Of a stretch of 64,000 bases of DNA, positions 58,593-64,000 are shown in pieces; the stretch's first letter is position 1; every line of letters begins with the position of its first letter. The notes beneath the pieces are model-generated. The model did not search any database. It was not told where the DNA came from and saw nothing but the letters and a program-made list of their open reading frames with translations. The stretch lies in contig NZ_JOFQ01000014.1 in the NCBI RefSeq assembly GCF_000718305.1, positions 1 through 64,000 on the forward strand, written 5' to 3'. Source of the DNA: Streptomyces niger (GTDB taxonomy: Bacteria; Actinomycetota; Actinomycetes; Streptomycetales; Streptomycetaceae). A program made the position numbers and the translations under genes.

Positions 58593-59684
58593 ATGGAACG
58601 CCCCGCGCAGACTCCCGCACTCGACCTGTCGCTCGACGCCGCGCAGCTGACCGCGGCGCTGGTGGACATCCCGTCCGTCAGCCGGGACGAGAAAGTCCTC
58701 GCGGACGCCGTCGAGACCGCCCTGCGCGCGCTCCCGCACCTGACCGTGGACCGCGACGGCGACACCCTCGTGGCGCGCACGCACCTCGGGCGCGCCGAGC
58801 GGGTCGTCCTCGCCGGCCACCTCGACACCGTGCCGATCGCGGACAACGTGCCCTCCCGGCTGGACGAGAACGGCGTCCTGTGGGGCTGCGGCACGTCCGA
58901 CATGAAGTCCGGCGTCGCCGTCCAGCTGCGCGTCGCCGCCACCGTGCCCGAGCCCAACCGCGACCTCACCTTCGTCTTCTACGAGGCCGAGGAGATCGCC
59001 GCCGAGTACAACGGCCTGAAGCGGATCGCCGAGCAGCACCCCGACTGGCTGGCGGGCGACTTCGCCGTCCTGTTGGAACCGTCGAGCAACCAGGTCGAGG
59101 GCGGCTGCCAGGGCACCCTGCGGGTCCTGCTGCGCACCACGGGGGAGCGGGCGCACTCCGCGCGCAGCTGGATGGGGTCCAACGCCATCCACGCCGCGGC
59201 GCCGATCCTGGAGCGGCTGGCCGCGTACGAGCCGCGCCGCGTCGTCATCGACGGCCTGGAGTACCGCGAGGGCCTGAACGCCGTGCGTATCGAGGGCGGC
59301 GTCGCGGGCAACGTCATCCCGGACGAGTGCACGGTCACCGTCAACTTCCGGTACGCGCCCGACCGCAGCGGTGCGGAGGCGCTCGCCCACGTACGCGAGG
59401 TCTTCGCCGGCTGCGAGATCGACGGCTGGACGGTCGACGACCATTCGACCGCGGCACTGCCCGGGCTCTCGCACCCCGCGGCCAAGGCGTTCATCGAGGC
59501 CGTCGGCGGGACGCCGATGCCCAAGTTCGGCTGGACGGACGTCTCGCGCTTCTCCGCGCTCGGCGTGCCGGCGGTCAACTACGGCCCGGGCAACGCCCTG
59601 CTGGCCCACAAGCGGGACGAGAACGTGGTCGCCGCCGACGTCATCCGGTGCGAGGAGCGGCTGCGCGCCTGGCTGGAGGCCTGA
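58593..59684 (+). CDS. dapE: Succinyl-diaminopimelate desuccinylase
   Basis: A 363-residue M20 metallohydrolase producing LL-diaminopimelate and succinate. AGHLDTVP (73-80) gives His75 and base Asp77, Asp102 in DMKSG bridges two zinc ions, and YEAEE (129-133) contains the catalytic and metal glutamates. The dimerisation domain (about 180-290) with GERAHSARSWMG is present. It acts right after DapC. Start MERPAQTPALDLSLDAAQLT. It is followed after 209 nt by the LOG-family gene. Confidence 0.93.
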   Translation: MERPAQTPALDLSLDAAQLTAALVDIPSVSRDEKVLADAVETALRALPHLTVDRDGDTLVARTHLGRAERVVLAGHLDTVPIADNVPSRLDENGVLWGCGTSDMKSGVAVQLRVAATVPEPNRDLTFVFYEAEEIAAEYNGLKRIAEQHPDWLAGDFAVLLEPSSNQVEGGCQGTLRVLLRTTGERAHSARSWMGSNAIHAAAPILERLAAYEPRRVVIDGLEYREGLNAVRIEGGVAGNVIPDECTVTVNFRYAPDRSGAEALAHVREVFAGCEIDGWTVDDHSTAALPGLSHPAAKAFIEAVGGTPMPKFGWTDVSRFSALGVPAVNYGPGNALLAHKRDENVVAADVIRCEERLRAWLEA

Positions 59685-59893
59685 AGCGGCGCCCTGCGGG
59701 CAACGGGAATGTGATGACCGGGGTTCCGGTGATCTCGGGTGGTCTGCGCGGGTAGAGGTTCACCGGAGCGCTGCGCGGCGGCCGGGGCCGCCGTCAGACC
59801 GAATTCCGCCGCTCGTCACCTTTGTGCACATACGCTTTACCGGCAACGATCTGTCTCCCGCCCCGGCGGGGGACCCTGCGGAGGGAGCACACC

Positions 59894-60673
59894 ATGGCCG
59901 ATCCTGAGGCAGCCGAGCGCGAGACCATGGCAGCCGAGCGCGATCAGCAGCGACTCGGCCCGGTACTGCGCCGCCGCGACCAGGTGCGAGCCGGCACCAC
60001 CGATCAGCGGCTGCTGGACTCCGAGGGCCCCTCCGAGTGGGTGCACACCGACCCCTGGCGCGTGATGCGCATCCAGTCGGAGTTCGTCGAGGGCTTCGGC
60101 GCGCTGGCCGAACTGGGCCCGGCGATCAGTGTCTTCGGCTCGGCCCGTACGCCCCGTGAGTCGCCCGAGTACGAGGCGGGCGTCGGCCTGGGCCGGGCCC
60201 TCGTGGAGGCCGGCTTCTCTGTCATCACCGGCGGCGGCCCCGGCGCCATGGAGGCGGCCAACAAGGGCGCCCACGAAGCGGGCGGTACGTCCGTCGGACT
60301 CGGCATCGAGCTGCCCTTCGAACAGGGCATGAACGAGTACGTCAACCTCGGCGTGGACTTCCGGTACTTCTTCGTGCGCAAGACGTGCTTCGTGAAGTAC
60401 GCCCGCGGCTTCGTGGTCCTCCCCGGCGGCCTCGGCACGCTCGACGAGCTCTTCGAGGCGCTCACTCTCGTACAGACCCGTAAGGTCACCCGCTTCCCCA
60501 TCGTGCTCTTCGGCACGGACTACTGGGGCGGCCTGGTGGGCTGGCTGCGCGACACGCTCATCGCCCAGGGCAAGGCATCGACCCGCGACCTGGACCTCTT
60601 CCACCTCAGTGACGACGTGGACGAGGCGGTCGCGCTGGTCACGAAGGAAGTGGGCCCCGGGCCCTCCCGGTGA
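59894..60673 (+). CDS. LOG-family (TIGR00730) protein, cytokinin riboside 5'-monophosphate phosphoribohydrolase type
   Basis: A 259-residue Rossmann-fold protein. GGGPGAMEAA (113-122) and PGGLGTLDE (177-185) are the two LOG hallmarks that bind the nucleotide phosphate and ribose. Enzymes of this group release adenine from N6-modified AMP, or AMP itself. The 60-residue N-terminal extension, Arg/Asp-rich, is typical of the actinobacterial form (Rv1205-like). GGAGGGAG precedes ATG 59894. Convergent with the folP-like gene 44 nt away. Confidence 0.9.
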   Translation: MADPEAAERETMAAERDQQRLGPVLRRRDQVRAGTTDQRLLDSEGPSEWVHTDPWRVMRIQSEFVEGFGALAELGPAISVFGSARTPRESPEYEAGVGLGRALVEAGFSVITGGGPGAMEAANKGAHEAGGTSVGLGIELPFEQGMNEYVNLGVDFRYFFVRKTCFVKYARGFVVLPGGLGTLDELFEALTLVQTRKVTRFPIVLFGTDYWGGLVGWLRDTLIAQGKASTRDLDLFHLSDDVDEAVALVTKEVGPGPSR

Positions 60674-60717
60674 ACCGCCCCGCGGCCCCCGGAGGACCGG
60701 GGGCCGCCCGGCCCGGC

Positions 60718-61578
60718 TCAGGCCAGGCCGCGACGGGCCACCGCAGGCGGCCGGTGCCCGGCGATGGCGGCGACCATGTCCAGCACCTGCCGGGTCTCGG
60801 CGACCTCGTGGACGCGGTAGACCTGGGCGCCCAGCCACGCCGAGACCGCGGTCGTGGCCAGCGTGCCCAGCACCCGCTCCTTGACCGGCTTGTCCAGCGT
60901 CTCGCCCACGAAGTCCTTGTTGGACAGCGAGACCAGCACCGGCCACCCGGTGTCCGTCATCTCGTTCAGCCGGCGGGTGGCCTCCAGGCTGTGCCGGGTG
61001 TTCTTCCCGAAGTCGTGCCCCGGGTCGATCATGATGCCGTCCCGCCGTACGCCCAGGTCCACGGCGCGCTCCGCGAGCCCGAGGGTGACGTCCAGGATGT
61101 CGGCCATCACGTCCTGGTACGTGGTCCGGTGCGGGCGGGTACGCGGCTCGACGCCGCCCGCGTGCGTGCACACCAGGCCCGCCCCGTACCGCGCCGCGAC
61201 CTCGGCCAGCTTCGGGTCCACCCCGCCCCAGGCGTCGTTGAGCACATCGGCACCGGCCTCGCAGACCGCCTCGCCGACCTCGTGCCGCCAGGTGTCCACG
61301 CTGATCACCACGTCCGGGTGGCGCCGACGCACCTCGGCGACGAAGCCGACCGTGCGGCGCGCCTCCTCCTCGGCGGTGACCTCCTCGCCCGGGCCGGCCT
61401 TGACCCCGCCGATGTCGATGATCGCCGCGCCCTCCGCGACCGCCTGCTCCACCCGGGCGAGCGCCGGCTCGTCCCGGAACGTGGCGCCCTGGTCGTAGAA
61501 GGAGTCCGGCGTCCGGTTCACGATCGCCATGATCACCGGCTCGTGCGCGCCGAACTCGCGATTCCCCAGCCGCAGCAT
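60718..61578 (-). CDS. Dihydropteroate-synthase-like protein of the FolP2 type
   Basis: A 286-residue TIM-barrel protein of the DHPS family. NRTPDSF (21-27) matches the first substrate loop. In the second loop, however, GGVKAGPG (57-64) replaces GGESTRPG, so the Thr-Arg pair that closes over para-aminobenzoate is absent. DPGHDFGKNT and SNKDFVGETL are otherwise normal. This is the pattern of M. tuberculosis FolP2 (Rv1207), for which DHPS activity is not supported. GpgS, its neighbour there, is not present here. ATG 61578 follows GGGAG. It may act in an unknown pterin or sugar-phosphate reaction. Confidence 0.88.
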   Translation of the reverse strand: MLRLGNREFGAHEPVIMAIVNRTPDSFYDQGATFRDEPALARVEQAVAEGAAIIDIGGVKAGPGEEVTAEEEARRTVGFVAEVRRRHPDVVISVDTWRHEVGEAVCEAGADVLNDAWGGVDPKLAEVAARYGAGLVCTHAGGVEPRTRPHRTTYQDVMADILDVTLGLAERAVDLGVRRDGIMIDPGHDFGKNTRHSLEATRRLNEMTDTGWPVLVSLSNKDFVGETLDKPVKERVLGTLATTAVSAWLGAQVYRVHEVAETRQVLDMVAAIAGHRPPAVARRGLA

Positions 61579-61739
61579 TACCTACTCCCTCTTCATGGTC
61601 CTGGGCCCCGTCGGCGACGGGAGAGACCCGCTCACCGCTCGCGGCCGGGCGCCCTCCTGCGACGACAGGACCAGGCGACCTTAACTGTCAGTGGCGCATG
61701 GCACGATCAATGGACGACGGAGAGCGTGGGGAGATGGTC

Positions 61740-62261
61740 GTGTTCTGGTTCTTGCTCATCGCGTTGGTCGCGGTGGTCGCCGTGGTCACGCTCGCCGTGG
61801 TCGGCGGCGGTGACGGCGGCGCGCTGCGGGCGGCCGAGCCCGAGCGGTTGTACGACCCACTGCCCGCCGACCGTCCGTGCACCCGGGCCGATGTGGCGGA
61901 GGTACGGCTGCCGCCGGCGCTGCGCGGCTATCGGATGAACGACGTGGACGACGTGCTGGACCGCCTCGGCGCCGAGCTGGCCGAGCGGGACGCCCGGATC
62001 GCCGAGCTGGAAGCGGCCCTCGCAGGGGCGAACGCCGCGGCGATGAGCGGCGGCCCTGGGCTGATGGCGGACGCCTCTCCCGAGGCCCCGAACGCCGTCC
62101 CCGACGCCCCTGACGCGCGCACCGCGGCCCCTGACGCCGGCCCCGCGGCCTCAGACGCCCGTCCTGCATCCCCCGACACGGAGCCGGACGCGGCCCTCGA
62201 CCTGCGGAAGCCCGCGAGGCCCGGCGAGACCGAGACCCCCGAGGACGGTGAGACCGCATGA
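61740..62261 (+). CDS. DivIVA domain-containing membrane protein
   Basis: A 173-residue protein. An N-terminal helix (VFWFLLIALVAVVAVVTLAV) anchors it in the membrane. Residues about 40-90 carry a DivIVA-type motif, LRGYRMNDVDDVLDRLGAEL, leading into a short coiled coil. The rest is an Asp/Ala/Pro repeat tail (PDAPDARTAAPDAGPAASDA). GTG 61740 lies 6 nt after GGGGAG; upstream in-frame ATGs at 61698 and 61734 are alternatives. Its stop overlaps the tagA start by 4 nt. The homologue Rv1209 holds the same place in M. tuberculosis. Confidence 0.8.
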   Translation: MFWFLLIALVAVVAVVTLAVVGGGDGGALRAAEPERLYDPLPADRPCTRADVAEVRLPPALRGYRMNDVDDVLDRLGAELAERDARIAELEAALAGANAAAMSGGPGLMADASPEAPNAVPDAPDARTAAPDAGPAASDARPASPDTEPDAALDLRKPARPGETETPEDGETA

Positions 62262-62866
62262 GCGGAGTCGAGACCGCGCCGGACGGCCTGCCGCGCTGCC
62301 CCTGGGGCATGACGGCCGAGTCGATGGCGGACTACCGCGCGTACCACGACACCGAATGGGGCCGTCCGGTGCGCGGTGATGACGCGCTGTTCGAGCGGAT
62401 GTCCCTGGAGGCGTTCCAGTCGGGGCTGTCCTGGATCACCATCCTGCGCCGCCGCGAGGGGTTCCGCGCCGCCTTCGCGGACTTCCGGATCGCCGAGGTC
62501 GCGCGGTTCACCGAGGAGGACGCGGCCCGGCTCCTGGCCGACACGCGCATCATCCGCAACCGTCTCAAGATTTCCGCGACGCTCGCCAACGCCCGGCTCG
62601 CCGCGCAGCTCGCCCCCGGCGAGCTGGAAGCCCTGATCTGGTCCTACGCCCCGGACCGCGCGGACCGCCCGGTGCCCCGCAGCACCGCCGACGTCCCGCC
62701 GGTCACCCCGGAGTCGACCGCGCTGGCCAAGGACCTCAAGAAGCGCGGTTTCCGCTTCGTCGGCCCGACGACGGCGTACGCCATGATGCAGGCGTGCGGG
62801 CTGGTCAACGACCACCTCGCCGACTGCCACGTCCGGGCGGCCACGGAGACGGCAGCGGCGTCGTGA
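62258..62866 (+). CDS. tagA: DNA-3-methyladenine glycosylase I
   Basis: A 202-residue Tag-type glycosylase that excises 3-methyladenine. Cys14 (RCPW), His30 (YHDTEWG) and a C-terminal His/Cys pair in NDHLADCH (about 189-196) form the zinc snap. FERMSLEAFQSGLSWITIL (45-63) is the helix bearing the catalytic Glu and base-contact Trp. Length is normal for the family. ATGA overlap with the DivIVA-domain gene couples translation. It ends at a terminator shared with the convergent gene. Confidence 0.93.
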   Translation: MSGVETAPDGLPRCPWGMTAESMADYRAYHDTEWGRPVRGDDALFERMSLEAFQSGLSWITILRRREGFRAAFADFRIAEVARFTEEDAARLLADTRIIRNRLKISATLANARLAAQLAPGELEALIWSYAPDRADRPVPRSTADVPPVTPESTALAKDLKKRGFRFVGPTTAYAMMQACGLVNDHLADCHVRAATETAAAS

Positions 62867-62907
62867 GCCGTGGCGCGGGACCGGACCGGTCCCGCGCCAC
62901 GACTCAC
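62863..62907. terminator. Bidirectional terminator overlapping both convergent stop codons
   Basis: A perfect 14-bp stem (62869-62882 with 62888-62901), loop GGACC. After one mismatch GTGAG (62863-62867) pairs with CTCAC (62903-62907). The outer arms include the tagA TGA and the stop of the enoyl-CoA hydratase. Confidence 0.75.
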
Positions 62908-63704
62908 CGCCCGACGAACCTCGGCTTCTCCTTCTTCACGAACGCCTCCACCGCGATCATGTGGTCTTCCGACGCGCCGGCCCGCGTCTGCAGCTCGTCC
63001 TCCTTGGCGAGCGTCTCGGTCAGCGAGTGGTCGGTGCCGTAGGCCAGCGACTCCTTGATCGCGGCGTACGCGGCGGTCGGCCCCTGCGCCAGCCGCAGCG
63101 CGAGCGCCCGGGCCTCCGAGGCCAGTTCGGCGGCCGGTACGACCTTGTTCGCGATGCCCAGCTCGTACGCCTCCTGGGCGCTGATGCTGCGGGGGAAGAG
63201 CAGCAGGTCGGCGGCGCGGCCGTGGCCGATCAGGCGGGGCAGCGTCCAGGACATGCCGGAGTCGGCGGTCAGCGCGACGCCCGCGAAGGACGTGTTGAAG
63301 GAGGCGGTGTCGGCGACGAGGCGGTAGTCCGCCGCCATCGCGAAGCCGGCGCCGGCCCCGGCGGCGACCCCGTTCACGGCCGCGACGACCGGCTTCGCCA
63401 TGCCGGTCAGCGCCTCGACGATCGGGTTGTAGTGCTCGCGCACCGTGCTCATCGTGGCGCCCGCACCGCTCGCCCGGTCCCTCTCCAGCGAACCGATGTG
63501 CTCCTTGAGGTCCTGTCCGACGCAGAAGGCGCGGCCCGTGGCGGTCAGCAGCACGGCGCGTACGGCGGGGTCGGCGGCGGCCTCGCGCGCGGCGTCACGG
63601 AGGGCGACCTTGGTCTCCGTGTCGAGCGCGTTCATGGCATCGGGTCGGTTGAGCGTGATCGTGGCAACGCCGTCGGTGACGTCGTGGAGCACGGTGTCGG
63701 CCAT
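62904..63704 (-). CDS. Enoyl-CoA hydratase/isomerase family protein
   Basis: A 266-residue crotonase-fold enzyme. GQDLKEH (about 63-69) and NGVAAGAGAGFAMAADYRLV (about 110-129) form the oxyanion hole. ALTADSGMSWTLPRLIG (about 144-160) has Asp where classical hydratases have catalytic Glu, a pattern seen in PaaG-type isomerases; isomerisation of an unsaturated or epoxy-acyl-CoA is therefore possible. The end FVKKEKPRFVGR is usual. ATG 63704 lies about 12 nt after GGAGGGG. It is convergent with tagA. Confidence 0.88.
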   Translation of the reverse strand: MADTVLHDVTDGVATITLNRPDAMNALDTETKVALRDAAREAAADPAVRAVLLTATGRAFCVGQDLKEHIGSLERDRASGAGATMSTVREHYNPIVEALTGMAKPVVAAVNGVAAGAGAGFAMAADYRLVADTASFNTSFAGVALTADSGMSWTLPRLIGHGRAADLLLFPRSISAQEAYELGIANKVVPAAELASEARALALRLAQGPTAAYAAIKESLAYGTDHSLTETLAKEDELQTRAGASEDHMIAVEAFVKKEKPRFVGR

Positions 63705-63909
63705 GGTGGTGGGATCCCCTCCGTCGCGGCTCGGGCTGCGGGAGAAGTGCAGCCGGCGATCAGGATGCCGGAGATCATCCGTGCTGTCGTGTGACGTACA
63801 TCAAAGAATGGTGGCGTGCCGGGCAACGGCCGGTGGCGCAGTATCGCAGGTGACTCCCCGAATTGGGTGGTTTTGCGAATGTACGTTGCCGAAGGGATGC
63901 TCGCTGATG
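63705..63909. other. Non-coding region after the enoyl-CoA hydratase promoter
   Basis: About 205 bases without an accepted gene, holding the minus-strand promoter of the hydratase gene. Relatively AT-rich from 63785 to 63880. Confidence 0.4.
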
Positions 63910-63940
63910 TTGGTCATCGGGTCCTGCGATGCGGGATAAT
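63910..63940 (+). promoter_or_regulatory. Promoter candidate TTGGTC-N19-GATAAT
   Basis: GATAAT (63935-63940) matches the -10 consensus at five of six positions. TTGGTC (63910-63915) is a fair -35 at a slightly long 19-nt spacing. It precedes an open frame at the right edge. Confidence 0.45.
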
Positions 63941-63943
63941 GAC

Positions 63944-64000
63944 ATGGAAGCAATGTGTTCGATGCCGGTGACGCGTGCCCCTCTCCAGAGGGCCGTCGGC
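63944..64000 (+). CDS. Possible start of a gene, cut by the window edge
   Basis: From ATG 63944 a frame stays open to the edge (MEAMCSMPVTRAPLQRAVG). Second and third ATGs at 63953 and 63962 are also possible. There is no clear ribosome site, but the -10 hexamer just upstream would give a nearly leaderless mRNA. Only 19 codons are visible, so no family can be named. Confidence 0.35.
   Translation, partial: MEAMCSMPVTRAPLQRAVG

Overview
The window is high-GC DNA with strong G/C third-position bias, frequent GTG and TTG starts, WXG100 genes, a mycothiol gene (mshB) and SpoIIE-type phosphatases. This points to a Streptomyces or close relative. No rRNA, tRNA, CRISPR array, phage or insertion sequence was recognised. 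The only dispersed repeats stand at the opp2 / third-operon junction.

Layout. (1) 1-570: a WXG100/ESAT-6-like pair on the minus strand. (2) 896-7180: a MOSC protein, then a catabolic locus: SDR and VirS-like AraC regulator on minus, and a divergent Baeyer-Villiger-type monooxygenase with two alpha/beta hydrolases. Composition and order resemble the virS-mymA locus of Mycobacterium tuberculosis. (3) 7191-13969: a 10-bp tandem repeat, DUF6194 with a divergent double-HTH MerR regulator, a PIG-L deacetylase, GntR, an amino-acid permease, a SPOR-domain microprotein behind a TTA-containing upstream ORF, MutT2-like Nudix hydrolase and a stand-alone HATPase. (4) 14224-16956: PAS-PAS-GAF-PP2C-HATPase phosphatase. 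(5) 16981-20954, minus: a succinate dehydrogenase operon of the mycobacterial Sdh1 type. (6) 21260-26016: LpqW-like lipoprotein and typA. (7) 26905-44882: three complete oligopeptide ABC transporters. The first two are tandem on plus in the order binding protein, permease, permease, ATPase, ATPase. The third is on minus in the order permease, binding protein, permease, ATPase, ATPase, as in bldKABCDE. An S9 peptidase follows. (8) 47691-62866: mshB, DUF6113 protein, a VanW-type anchored protein, a PP2C phosphatase, SirB1-like and GNAT proteins, ferredoxin, dapC, a lysozyme-like protein, dapE, LOG family, FolP2-type protein, DivIVA-domain protein and tagA. (9) 62904-63704: enoyl-CoA hydratase/isomerase, then the start of a possible further gene.

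How the parts fit. mutT2, lpqW, typA, mshB, DUF6113, fdxA, dapC, dapE, LOG, folP2, DivIVA-domain and tagA recall the M. tuberculosis Rv1160-Rv1210 neighbourhood, so this looks like an old actinobacterial backbone into which peptide transporters and signalling genes were inserted. dapC and dapE serve diaminopimelate/lysine synthesis. The three transporters plus the cytoplasmic-type S9 peptidase form a peptide import and digestion region that may also carry developmental signals. In the catabolic locus SDR, monooxygenase and esterases suit the route alcohol to ketone to ester to alcohol plus acid.

Several genes (MOSC, mutT2, mshB, S9 peptidase, dapE, the ORF before the SPOR gene) have a TAGGCT-like -10 hexamer 6-7 nt before their ATG and no Shine-Dalgarno, which suggests leaderless transcripts. 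All family assignments come from reading the sequence and memory of the families; no search was run.
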